Positions 1 to 7,720 of a DNA stretch of 19,838 nt are shown here, piece by piece (the first letter of the stretch is position 1; each line of letters opens with the position of its first letter). Under the pieces are notes generated by a model, which did no database searches, was not told the origin of the DNA, and saw only the letters and a program-made list of their open reading frames with translations. This stretch comes from an uncultured Elusimicrobia bacterium (GTDB lineage Bacteria > Elusimicrobiota > Elusimicrobia > UBA1565 > UBA9628), in NCBI GenBank assembly GCA_903874575.1, contig CAIQSZ010000404.1, positions 1 to 19,838 on the forward strand, written 5' to 3'. The translations under genes and the position numbers were made by a program.

Positions 1-402
1 CCCGACGGTCTCATGCGCGGAGGCGCGCACCGACTCATAGTCCAGCGCGAAGCCGAGCGCGCGAAGGTTTTCGACCATGCGGCGCGCGCGCACCGTGCGG
101 CGCTCGCGGAACTCGGCCAGACGGTCGCGAAAGCCCGGAGACTCGGAGTCGAAGCCGTAGCCGAGGATGTGGACGCGGTCGGCGGCGCCGGCGCCCGCGC
201 AGTTGATCTCGATGCCGAGGCGGACGGCCAGTCCGGCGGCCGCGCCCGCGGCAAGAAGGTCCAGCCCGCCGGAGACGCTGTCGTGGTCCGTCAGAACCAG
301 GAGCCCCGTTTTCGACTGGACCGCGCGCGCGACCAACTCCGCCGGGGTGAGAGTCCCGTCCGAGTAGATCGAATGGCAGTGCAGTTCGACGCGTCCGGCC
401 AC
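1..402 (-). CDS. PHP-domain metal-dependent phosphoesterase, C-terminus beyond window
   Basis: Reading the minus strand from a GTG at 402 gives a protein beginning VAGRVELHCHSIYSDGTLTP, followed by LTDHDSVSG near residues 42-50. The HxH at the N-terminus and the TDHD motif are the first metal-binding motifs of the PHP (polymerase and histidinol phosphatase) family. In stand-alone members this fold hydrolyses phosphoesters such as nucleoside 3',5'-bisphosphates or short oligonucleotides. Only about 134 residues are present; the reading frame stays open to the window edge, so the substrate class cannot be decided. The start lies 16 bases after the nfu stop on the same strand, so it may be the last visible gene of the suf operon, although a PHP phosphoesterase has no known role in cluster assembly. 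The GTG start is chosen because it sits just before the first conserved strand. Confidence 0.85.
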   Translation of the reverse strand, partial: MAGRVELHCHSIYSDGTLTPAELVARAVQSKTGLLVLTDHDSVSGGLDLLAAGAAAGLAVRLGIEINCAGAGAADRVHILGYGFDSESPGFRDRLAEFRERRTVRARRMVENLRALGFALDYESVRASAHETVG

Positions 403-418
403 CCTAGACCCCGGGTCC

Positions 419-649
419 TTAGACGGCGACGACTTCCTTGATCTCGGGGATCTCCTGGCGGATCATGCGTTCGACGCCGCCCTTCAGCGTCGCCGTCGAG
501 CTGGGGCAGGTGCCGCAGGCCCCGCTCAGCGTCACCTTGACGATCCCGTTCGCCTCGTCGACGCCGACCAAGGCGATGTTGCCGCCGTCGGACTGGATGT
601 ACGGCCGGATCTTGTCGAGGACCTTCTCCACGCGTTCGTACGTCGTCAT
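419..649 (-). CDS. Nfu-type (NifU C-terminal domain) Fe-S cluster carrier
   Basis: A 76-residue protein made only of the NifU C-terminal (Nfu) domain. The pair C45-G-T-C48, in the context GACGTCPSS, is the CxxC that binds a bridging [4Fe-4S] cluster between two subunits, and SDGGN near residues 20-24 is also typical. Nfu proteins carry clusters from the SufBCD scaffold to target apoproteins in the cytoplasm. The length matches stand-alone Nfu domains; there is no A-type or IscU-like N-terminal extension. The ATG at 649 is chosen over the much longer open frame upstream because a strong GGAGGAG precedes it and the conserved domain begins there. It follows the rrf2 gene by 17 bases and completes the iron-sulfur part of the operon. 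Confidence 0.93.
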   Translation of the reverse strand: MTTYERVEKVLDKIRPYIQSDGGNIALVGVDEANGIVKVTLSGACGTCPSSTATLKGGVERMIRQEIPEIKEVVAV

Positions 650-652
650 ATT

Positions 653-659
653 CTCCTCC
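653..659 (-). promoter_or_regulatory. Strong Shine-Dalgarno for the nfu gene
   Basis: The minus strand reads GGAGGAG three bases before the ATG at 649. It is among the strongest ribosome-binding sites in the window, and it decides the start of the small nfu gene within a longer open frame. It may also let nfu be translated well even though it is near the end of a long transcript. Confidence 0.8.
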
Positions 660-666
660 CTTGGGT

Positions 667-1131
667 TCAACGTTCCGAAAACTTTTCCAACCACGCCGGG
701 GGCGCCGCGCACCGGGCCGGATCCTGCTCCAAGATCGCGGCCAGGGTCACGCTTTCGAAATAGCCGGTGACCAGCGCTCCCAGCTTTTGCCAGGCCGGCG
801 AGATGGTGCAGCCGCTCTGGTGCCGGCAGTCCTTGGCCCCGCCGTCGTACTTCCCGCACACGTCCTCGAAAACGTCGCCGTCGACGGCGCGCACGACCTG
901 GCCCAAAGTGATTTCGGCCGGCGGGCGCGACAGCGCGTAGCCGCCGGAACTGCCGCGGTGGCTGGTGACCAGCCCCGCGCGGCGCAGCTTCACCAGGATC
1001 TGGCTGACGTAGTCGCCGGGCACGTTGTCCGTCTCGGCGAGCCGCTCGGCCGGCAGGGGCGCCTGGCCGTGGGCGCGCGACAGCGTCGTCATCAGCCGCG
1101 TCGCGTACTCGATCGAGCTCGTGATCCTCAT
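667..1131 (-). CDS. Rrf2-family transcriptional regulator, likely Fe-S sensing (IscR-like)
   Basis: A 154-residue protein with the Rrf2 layout: N-terminal winged helix (MRITSSIEYATRLM; recognition helix region around VPGDYVSQILVKLRRAGLV, residues 37-55; wing RGSSGGYALSRP, 59-70), then a dimerisation helix. Three cysteines, C92, C102 and C108, sit where IscR holds its cluster ligands, so a [2Fe-2S] or [4Fe-4S] cluster is likely. The spacing C-X9-C-X5-C is wider than the C-X5-C-X5-C of E. coli IscR. It is encoded inside the operon it presumably controls, 6 bases after sufT, rather than at the front. A matching operator candidate lies at the sufB promoter (6745-6761). Repression by the cluster-loaded form is the expected logic, but the direction of control is inference. 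Confidence 0.93.
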   Translation of the reverse strand: MRITSSIEYATRLMTTLSRAHGQAPLPAERLAETDNVPGDYVSQILVKLRRAGLVTSHRGSSGGYALSRPPAEITLGQVVRAVDGDVFEDVCGKYDGGAKDCRHQSGCTISPAWQKLGALVTGYFESVTLAAILEQDPARCAAPPAWLEKFSER

Positions 1132-1137
1132 GCTTCC

Positions 1138-1473
1138 TCAGTACAGCCCCAGCTGTTCCTTGGCGTCCTCGGTCGCCATCGTCCGGGGATCCCACATCGG
1201 CAGAAAGACCAGATCCACGTCCACGTCCGCGACTCCCGGAATGCGGGCCAGCGCCGAGTGCGCGGACGCCAGCAGCATCGGTCCGTAGGGGCACGCGGGA
1301 GAGGTCAGGCTCATTTTTATCTTCACCGACGCGCCCTTCTCGGTGCGCCCAAGCTCGGCGCCGTAGACGAGGCCGAGGTCGACGATGCTCATATGAATCT
1401 CGGGGTCCACCACGGGCTGGAGCGCGGCTCCCACCTGGCGGAAAGTCACGCTCGGAGAGGCCGTCGTCGTCAT
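1138..1473 (-). CDS. sufT: SufT-like MIP18/DUF59 family Fe-S maturation protein
   Basis: A 111-residue protein of the MIP18 (DUF59) family. It shows the VDPEIHMSIVDLGLVY block (residues 22-37), the conserved cysteine C61 in SPACPYGPM, and a C-terminal WDPRTMATEDAKEQLG block (94-109), which are the family landmarks. SufT proteins assist maturation of Fe-S proteins when demand is high; the reactive cysteine is thought to contact cluster or iron. Length is typical for the single-domain form. Translation is likely coupled to sufU: the sufU TAA is followed by one base and then this ATG, and the GGAGGAGG ribosome-binding site lies inside the end of sufU. The upstream open frame to 1593 is rejected as the start because the conserved domain begins here. 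Confidence 0.92.
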   Translation of the reverse strand: MTTTASPSVTFRQVGAALQPVVDPEIHMSIVDLGLVYGAELGRTEKGASVKIKMSLTSPACPYGPMLLASAHSALARIPGVADVDVDLVFLPMWDPRTMATEDAKEQLGLY

Positions 1474-1474
1474 T

Positions 1475-1930
1475 TTAGGCCTCCTCCGCCGGGGCCGCGT
1501 CCAGCCCTTGCAGGATCGTGTTCCACGCCAGGGTGGCGCACTTGACGCGCAGGGGGAACCTGCGCACGCCCTCCAGAGCCGACAGCGCCTCAAGGTCCGA
1601 GGGGAGTTCGGACACCGGAGCGTTCTCCAGCATCATCGACTTGAACGCCTTAATCAGGGCCCGGACCTCCGTCTCGGTCCTGCCCTCGAGCGCCTCGCCC
1701 ATCATCGCGGCCGAGGCTTGGCTGATCACGCAGCCGTGGCCCGCGTAGCGCAGCTTGGCGAACTTGCCGCCCTCGCGCTGGACCGTGATCTCGATTTCGT
1801 CGCCGCAGACGGGATTGATGCCGTGGGCGCGAACGTCGGCCGGCTCCACCTTGCCCTTGCGGGTCGTGGACCGGAAATAGTCGAGGAGCACCTCCCGATA
1901 CAGGTCCTGGAGTTCCGCGTCGCCTTCCAT
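1475..1930 (-). CDS. sufU: SufU-type zinc-dependent sulfur-transfer protein
   Basis: A 151-residue protein of the SufU/IscU-like family. The three conserved cysteines are present in the expected contexts: C42 in NPVCGD (with D44), C67 in GHGCVIS and C131 in RVKCATLAW. In SufU these residues with the aspartate hold a zinc ion and accept persulfide sulfur from SufS. The stretch of about 20 residues between the second and third cysteine blocks (roughly 103-123) is the insertion that distinguishes SufU from scaffold IscU. It directly abuts sufS: the sufS TGA is followed at once by this ATG. Together with the absence of sufE from the window, this says sulfur is probably handed on by the SufS-SufU pair, as in Gram-positive bacteria. 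An IscU-like scaffold role is less likely. Confidence 0.94.
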   Translation of the reverse strand: MEGDAELQDLYREVLLDYFRSTTRKGKVEPADVRAHGINPVCGDEIEITVQREGGKFAKLRYAGHGCVISQASAAMMGEALEGRTETEVRALIKAFKSMMLENAPVSELPSDLEALSALEGVRRFPLRVKCATLAWNTILQGLDAAPAEEA

Positions 1931-3178
1931 TCAGCGCGCCCCCGCCTTGGCCCCGATCTTGAAGAAATCGAGCGTGCGCTGAAGCGCGCGCCGAAGGGCC
2001 TCGACGTCGGAGTCGTCGTTGTAAAGGTAGAAGCTCGCCCGCGCGGTCCCGCCGCACTGGAGCTTGTGCATCAAGGGCTGGCAGCAGTGGTGGCCGACGC
2101 GCACCGCCACGCCCTCCAGGTCGAAGATGGTGCCCACGTCGTGCGGGTGGAGCCCCGGCACGTTGAAAGAGACCACCCCGGACCGCTTCGAGGGCTCCGA
2201 AGGACCCAGCACGGTCACGCCGCGCTCCTCGAGCAGGGCCTTCGCTTTCGCGGCGAGACGGTCCTCGTGCTCGCGGATCGCGTCCAAGCCGGCGGCCGAG
2301 AGATAATCGAGCGCCGGGCCGAAGGCCACTTGGTCGGCGTAGTTCGGCGTACCCGCCTCGAACTTGTAGGGCAGGGCGTTCCAGGTCGAGCGTTCCAGCG
2401 TCACGCGAGAGATCATGTCGCCGCCGCCGAGGAACGGATCCATCGCCTCGAGCAGCTCCTCGCGCCCCCAAAGGACGCCGACGCCCGTCGGGCCCAGCAT
2501 CTTGTGCGCGGAGAACGAGGCGAAGTCGGCCCCCCAGGTTCTTAGATCCATCGGCCGGTGGGGAGCCCACTGGCAGACGTCCACCGACACCGTCGCGCCG
2601 GCCGCCTTGCCCATTCTGATGAGCTCGAGGACGGGATTCACGGTGCCGATCGCGTTGGAAATCGCGGTGAACGTGAACAGCTTCGGCCCCTCGGCCAACA
2701 GCGCGCGGCACGCGTCCAGGTCGAGGGTCCCGTCGGCAAGGACCGGGACGTACTTCACGCGCACGCCGCGCTCCGCGGCCAGCAGCTGCCACGGGACGAT
2801 GTTCGAATGGTGCTCCATCTCGGTCGAGAGCACCAGGTCGCCCTTCTTGAGAAACTTGCGGCCCCACGCGTGCGCGATCAAGTTCAGGGATTCCGTCGCG
2901 TTGCGCGTGAAGACGAGCGTCTCCGGCTTCGGCGCGCCGACGAAGGCCGCGAGCTTGGCGCGGACCGCTTCGGCCATGTTCGTGGATTCCTCGGACAGCG
3001 TGTGCACGCCGCGGTGGACGTTGGCGTTGTTGGTCGAATAGAAGGACGACAGCGCGTCGATCACCGACTTCGGTTTCTGCGACGTCGCCGCATTATCGAG
3101 GTAGGCCAGCGGCTTGCCTCGGACCAGGCGCGCCAAGATCGGGAAGTCCTCGCGCAGACGGCGCGCGTCGAGAGTCAT
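1931..3178 (-). CDS. sufS: SufS group II cysteine desulfurase
   Basis: A 415-residue PLP enzyme that removes sulfur from L-cysteine, leaving alanine and an enzyme persulfide for SufU. Visible landmarks are LAYLDNAATSQKP (25-36), NVHRGVH (53-59), TEMEHHSN with H123/H124 (ring-stacking region), D200 and Q203 in the PLP pocket, the Schiff-base lysine K226 in SFSAHKMLGPTG, FEAGTPN (273-279), and the catalytic loop RVGHHCCQPLM with C365 aligning with the persulfide cysteine. Full length for the family. Two small oddities: the catalytic cysteine is followed by a second cysteine, C366, and the pocket reads VDVCQWAPH. The ATG at 3178 overlaps the sufD stop by four bases (ATGA) and starts just before the conserved N-terminus; the longer upstream frame is a shadow inside sufD. 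Confidence 0.96.
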   Translation of the reverse strand: MTLDARRLREDFPILARLVRGKPLAYLDNAATSQKPKSVIDALSSFYSTNNANVHRGVHTLSEESTNMAEAVRAKLAAFVGAPKPETLVFTRNATESLNLIAHAWGRKFLKKGDLVLSTEMEHHSNIVPWQLLAAERGVRVKYVPVLADGTLDLDACRALLAEGPKLFTFTAISNAIGTVNPVLELIRMGKAAGATVSVDVCQWAPHRPMDLRTWGADFASFSAHKMLGPTGVGVLWGREELLEAMDPFLGGGDMISRVTLERSTWNALPYKFEAGTPNYADQVAFGPALDYLSAAGLDAIREHEDRLAAKAKALLEERGVTVLGPSEPSKRSGVVSFNVPGLHPHDVGTIFDLEGVAVRVGHHCCQPLMHKLQCGGTARASFYLYNDDSDVEALRRALQRTLDFFKIGAKAGAR

Positions 3179-4502
3179 CGCGGGCCCCCCTCCGGCATGC
3201 GCGCGTGCAGCGCGCCCTCGAGCGCCTGTCTCAGGGGCTCTAGGCCCACTCGGTCCAGCATCTCGGCGCCGAACGCGTAGACGAGCAAGCGCCGCGCGTC
3301 GGCGGCGCCGACGCCGCGGGAGCGCAGGTAGAACAGCGACTCGGGCGACAGCTGCCCGATCGCCCCGCCGTGCTTGCACGAGACGTCGTCGGCCAATATC
3401 TTGAACTCCGGATTGGAGTGGACCTCGGCGTCTTCGGACAGCAGAAGATTTTTGTTGTAGACCGAGGCGTCGGCCTTCTGCGCGCCGGGCCGCACTTCGA
3501 CCAGGCCGTCGAAGACGAAGCGCCCGCGCTCGTCCAGCACGGCCTTGTACAACTCGCGGGTCGCGCCGCCGACGGCGGCGTGTTCGACGACCGTATGATG
3601 GTCGACGATCTCGTCGCCGCGCACCAAGGACAGGCCGTTCAGGAAGCAGTCGGCGCCCTCGCCCGCCAGGCGCACGCGCAGATCATGGCGCGTCAGCGCG
3701 CCGCTGAAATTGAACTCGTGGGACTCGTAGCGCGCGCGACGGCCGACGTCGACGAGCGTCGCCGCGGTCTGCACGCCCGACGCGTTCTCGCGTTGGAGAC
3801 GGTAGTGCTTGAGCGACGCGCCCTCGCCGAGCGAAATCCGGGTGAGAAGGTTCGTCCAGAACGGGGAACTTCCGCCGGCGACGGTCTCCACGATGATCTC
3901 CGCCGAGGCGCCGTCCTCGAGCAGGACGAGCGCGCGCAGGTGCGCGCACTGCGGCCGCGCCGACTGCGCGTCGTCGGCGGCGAGGAGGAGGTGGAGCGGC
4001 CGGTCCAGCCGCGCGTGCCGCGCGACGCGCACGACGACGCCGTCGCGAAACGCCGCCGCCGCCAGAGCCGCGAACGGCAGTCCGTCCAAAGCCGGGCCGC
4101 CGGAGAGCGCCGCCTTCAGCGATTCCGGGTCGTCGCGCAGGACCGCGGCGAGACTGGCGATGGCCACGCCCTCCGGCAGGGCCGCGACGCGCGAGTGCTC
4201 GGGGGCGAAACGTCCGTTCTGCAGGACGACGCGGTGGAAATCGACGGGACACAGCGCCTGGCCGCCGAAACCTCGGGCGATCTTCGGCCGCTCGGCCGCT
4301 TCGAACTCGGTCTCCAGCAGGAGCTTGGCCGGCGTGTGGCGCCAGCCCTCGAAGCGGGCGTGCGGCAGACCCTGGCCGGCGAACGCGGCGAACGCCTCCT
4401 CGCGCGCGCGGGAAAGCCAGCGCAATTCGGCGCCGGGCAGGCGGGCCTTCTCGGCCGCGAAACGGACGGCGAAGCGCTCGAGTCCCGCGTCCGCGGTCGC
4501 GT

Positions 4503-4506
<4 letters not shown>
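3175..4506 (-). CDS. sufD: SufD, subunit of the SufBC2D Fe-S scaffold
   Basis: A 443-residue SufD. The C-terminal part has ADDVSCKHGGAIG (372-384) with C377 and H379, followed by LFYLRSRG, the most conserved block of the family. In E. coli SufD the equivalent histidine (H360) is needed for cluster assembly at the SufB-SufD interface. The N-terminal part has FEGWRHTPAK (52-61), also characteristic. The middle is a long run of beta-helix-like repeats, as expected. SufD pairs with SufB on top of a SufC dimer in the cytoplasm. Its ATG overlaps the sufC stop by four bases and its stop overlaps the sufS start by four, so the three are probably translationally coupled. Confidence 0.95.
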
Positions 4507-5258
<752 letters not shown>

Positions 5259-5267
5259 ATGTTCCTT

Positions 5268-6707
5268 TTAACCGACGCTCCCTTCGAGGGAGATGTTCAT
5301 GAGCTTATGCGCCTCGACGGCGAACTCCAGGGGGAGCTCGTTGAAGACCTGCTTGCAGAAGCCGTTGACGATCATGCCGACGGCGTCTTCGGCGGAAAGC
5401 CCGCGCTGGCGCAGGTAAAACAGCTGGTCCTCGCCGATCTTCGAGGTGGACGCCTCGTGCTCCACGGTCGAGGAGGTATTGTGCGCCTCGAGATTCGGAA
5501 AGGTGTGCGCGCCGCACTTGTCTCCCAGCAGGAGGCTGTCGCACTGCGAGTGGTTGCGCGCGCCGACGGCCGACTTCGCGATCTTCACCTGCCCGCGGTA
5601 CGCGTTCTGGCCGTGGCCCGCGGAGATGCCCTTCGAGACGATGGTCGACTTCGTGTTCTTGCCGATGTGGATCATCTTCGTGCCGGTGTCGGCCTGCTGA
5701 TAGTGGTTGGCCAGCGCGACCGAGTAGAACTCCCCGACCGATTCGTCGCCCAGCAGGATGCACGACGGATATTTCCAGGTGATCGAGGAGCCGGTCTCCA
5801 CCTGCGTCCAGGAAATCTTCGCGCGCGGGCCCGCGCATTTGCCGCGCTTGGTCACGAAATTATAGATGCCGCCCTTGCCGTTCTTGTCGCCGGGATACCA
5901 GTTCTGGATGGTCGAGTATTTGATGGACGCGTCGCCCATGGCGACCAGTTCGACCACGGCGGCGTGCAGTTGGTTCTCGTCGCGCATCGGCGCGGTGCAG
6001 CCTTCCAGGTACGAGACCTGCGCGCCTTCGTCGGCGACGATGAGCGTCCGCTCGAACTGCCCGGTGTCCTTGGCGTTGATGCGGAAATAGGTGGACAATT
6101 CCATCGGGCACTTGACGCCCTTCGGGATGTAGCAGAACGAGCCGTCCGAAAACACCGCGGAGTTCAAGGCCGCGAAGAAATTATCGGTGTAGGGAACGAC
6201 GGAGCCGAGGTGCTTCTCGATCAGGGCCGGGTGCTCGCGCACGGCCTCGGAAAACGAGCAGAAGACGACGCCCGCCTCGGCCAAGGTCTTCTTGAAGGTG
6301 GTCGCCACGGAGACGGAATCGAACACCGCGTCGACGGCCACGTTGGAGAGCATCTTCTGCTCCTCCAGCGGGATGCCCAGCTTCTCGAAGGTCGCGCGGA
6401 CCTCCGGGTCCACCTCGTCCATCGAGGCGAGCTTCTTTTTCGGCTTCGGCGCCGAGTAGTAAATGATGCCGTTGTAGTCGATCTTCGGGTAATGGACCGC
6501 GGCCCAGGTCGGCTCCTTCATGGCCAGCCAGTGCCGGTACGCCTTGAGGCGCCAATCGAGCATGAAGGCGGGCTCGTTCTTTTTCGCCGAGATCAGGCGA
6601 ACGACATCCTCGCTGAGGCCCTTGGGGATCTGGTCGGCTTCCACGTCCGAGCTGAAGCCGTACTTGTATTCCTTGCCGGCGAGGTCTTTGACGTCTTGGT
6701 TGGCCAT
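5268..6707 (-). CDS. sufB: SufB, main scaffold subunit of the SufBC2D complex
   Basis: A 479-residue SufB, full length. Conserved blocks include YIPKGVKCPMELSTYFRIN (193-211), NWYPGDKNGKGGIYNFVTKRG (269-289) and RNHSQCDSLLLGDKCGAHTFP (384-404), then VEHEASTSKIGEDQLFY. Counting back from the colinear C-terminus, C389 and E418 should correspond to E. coli C405 and E434, both implicated in cluster assembly; this mapping is from memory. I take the ATG at 6707 (MANQDVKDL) as the start. The longer frame starting at 6761 would begin upstream of the proposed -10 box and could not be on the mRNA. It is the first gene of the operon, with a leader of about 19 bases carrying a GAGGA ribosome-binding sequence. 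Confidence 0.97.
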   Translation of the reverse strand: MANQDVKDLAGKEYKYGFSSDVEADQIPKGLSEDVVRLISAKKNEPAFMLDWRLKAYRHWLAMKEPTWAAVHYPKIDYNGIIYYSAPKPKKKLASMDEVDPEVRATFEKLGIPLEEQKMLSNVAVDAVFDSVSVATTFKKTLAEAGVVFCSFSEAVREHPALIEKHLGSVVPYTDNFFAALNSAVFSDGSFCYIPKGVKCPMELSTYFRINAKDTGQFERTLIVADEGAQVSYLEGCTAPMRDENQLHAAVVELVAMGDASIKYSTIQNWYPGDKNGKGGIYNFVTKRGKCAGPRAKISWTQVETGSSITWKYPSCILLGDESVGEFYSVALANHYQQADTGTKMIHIGKNTKSTIVSKGISAGHGQNAYRGQVKIAKSAVGARNHSQCDSLLLGDKCGAHTFPNLEAHNTSSTVEHEASTSKIGEDQLFYLRQRGLSAEDAVGMIVNGFCKQVFNELPLEFAVEAHKLMNISLEGSVG

Positions 6708-6732
6708 GGCTTTTCGGGGTGTCCTCGAGGCC

Positions 6733-6761
6733 AGTGTACAATTCCTGACCTTTTTAGTCAA
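6733..6761 (-). promoter_or_regulatory. suf operon promoter
   Basis: On the minus strand a -35 box TTGACT (6756-6761) and a -10 box TACACT (6733-6738) are separated by exactly 17 bases. Transcription would start near 6726, about 19 bases before the sufB ATG. The -35 matches the sigma-70 consensus at five of six positions and the -10 at four of six. This rules out the long upstream sufB start. Confidence 0.75.
6745..6761. promoter_or_regulatory. Candidate Rrf2/IscR-type operator over the suf -35 box
   Basis: The minus strand reads TTGACTAAAAAGGTCAG. It holds the inverted repeat TGAC-N7-GTCA and matches the published core of the E. coli IscR type-1 site (YYGACTRWWWYAGTCRR, quoted from memory) at 15 of 17 positions. 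It covers the -35 element, so a bound protein would block RNA polymerase. The Rrf2 protein encoded at 667-1131 in the same operon is the obvious candidate ligand. Binding is inferred, not shown. Confidence 0.65.
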
Positions 6762-6774
6762 GAATGAATGAATA

Positions 6775-6804
6775 TTGCAACCGCTCCCATGGGACTGCTA
6801 ACCT
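6775..6804 (+). promoter_or_regulatory. Possible promoter of the zinc-ribbon membrane protein gene
   Basis: TTGCAA (6775-6780) and TAACCT (6799-6804) are 18 bases apart and the -10 ends seven bases before the GTG at 6812. The match to consensus is weak (four and three of six). It is proposed because the position and -10 shape agree with other promoters in this window, and it would give a leaderless transcript from the GTG. Confidence 0.35.
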
Positions 6805-6811
6805 GAATGCG

Positions 6812-7654
6812 GTGGATCGAATTCCCTGCCCCGGCTGCCATACCCCTCTCGACGCCCAGATCACATGCTGTCCGATCTGTCTGCGCCCCCGCACCAAGTA
6901 CGAGATCACCCGCGCCTACGCCCGCCTGAGGGAAGAAGCCGCCCGCCGCCGCAAACAGCCATTCATCGTCGCGGGTTGGCTCCTCCTCGCGGTGGGCGCG
7001 GGCTACGCCTTCCGTCAGTTCCGCCGGCCGATTCTCGGGGCTATCGCGGCGGCCCGCGCGAAGGCCTCGGCTTTCATCGATTATTCGATGGATCCGCGCA
7101 ATCTGGCGCCCTCGGTCCGGACGCCTCCCGCTCCCGCGCCAGTTCCCGCGCCCGCCGTGCAATCGCCGCCGGAGCCTGGCCCGGCGTCTCAGGCCGCCGC
7201 GACCGCCCGCTTCCCGGCCGTGCCCGGGCCCGGGCCGAGCCGCGTCGAGGACCTCCGGATGCCGTCGATCAATCCCACGACGCAATGGACCCTCTACGGC
7301 CGCGCGTACGACCTTGAATCCCTGCGGCCCGCCGCGAACGTCCAACTGGTATTCCAAACCGGAGACGCCATGGGCATCTCCGAAACCGTCGTCACCGACC
7401 CTCTGGGCCGGTACGCGGCGGCCCTGCCGCGGCTGCAGCAAGGAAGCGCCTCCGTTCTCTCGGCCGACGCCCGATACGCCCCGACGGTGCTTTGCGAGCC
7501 CGACATCCCCTACCGCGAGCTTTCCGCCGAGGACCGTCGCGCGCTCGCGCACGGCGCGCGCGACGGAGACGTGCGCCCCGCGGCCCTCACGGACCCGGCC
7601 GGAGAGTCGGCCCTGAAGCGCGACCTATTCCTGGCTCCCTCACGTCCGCGCTGA
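6812..7654 (+). CDS. Zinc-ribbon, single-span membrane protein with C-terminal carboxypeptidase-regulatory-like domain
   Basis: From the GTG at 6812 this is 280 residues. It opens with a zinc ribbon, IPCPGC (C6, C9) and CCPIC (C19/C20, C23), then a basic helix, a hydrophobic span near 51-67 (FIVAGWLLLAVGAGYAF), a long Pro/Ala-rich linker (about 105-170), and a domain reading WTLYGRAYDLESLRPAANVQLVF ending in TDPLGRYAAALP. That last pattern (a variable ornament followed by a D-x-x-G-x-Y turn) is like the carboxypeptidase-regulatory or transthyretin-like beta fold. The ribbon would be cytoplasmic and the beta domain outside. An ATG at 6764 is an alternative start but has no ribosome-binding site and adds 16 residues before the first Zn ligand. 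No neighbour indicates a function; the suf operon diverges from it. Confidence 0.75.
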   Translation: MDRIPCPGCHTPLDAQITCCPICLRPRTKYEITRAYARLREEAARRRKQPFIVAGWLLLAVGAGYAFRQFRRPILGAIAAARAKASAFIDYSMDPRNLAPSVRTPPAPAPVPAPAVQSPPEPGPASQAAATARFPAVPGPGPSRVEDLRMPSINPTTQWTLYGRAYDLESLRPAANVQLVFQTGDAMGISETVVTDPLGRYAAALPRLQQGSASVLSADARYAPTVLCEPDIPYRELSAEDRRALAHGARDGDVRPAALTDPAGESALKRDLFLAPSRPR

Positions 7655-7720
7655 CGGCACTACGGCAACGGACACTCAGGGCGCGATAAGCCGTCCTCTT
7701 ATTCCGGTTCCGGAAGCTCG

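Noticed and set aside
661..2545. Long plus-strand frames opposite rrf2, sufT, sufU and sufS
   Set aside because: Each lies opposite a well-supported suf gene and has no recognisable domain; they result from third-position GC bias.
6708..6761. An 18-residue N-terminal extension of SufB from an ATG at 6761
   Set aside because: The ATG lies within the promoter, upstream of the -10 box, and the extra residues do not resemble SufB.
7701..7716. Small palindrome TTCCGG-TT-CCGGAA between convergent genes, considered as a terminator
   Set aside because: The stem is five to six pairs with almost no loop and no T-run follows, so termination here is unsupported.
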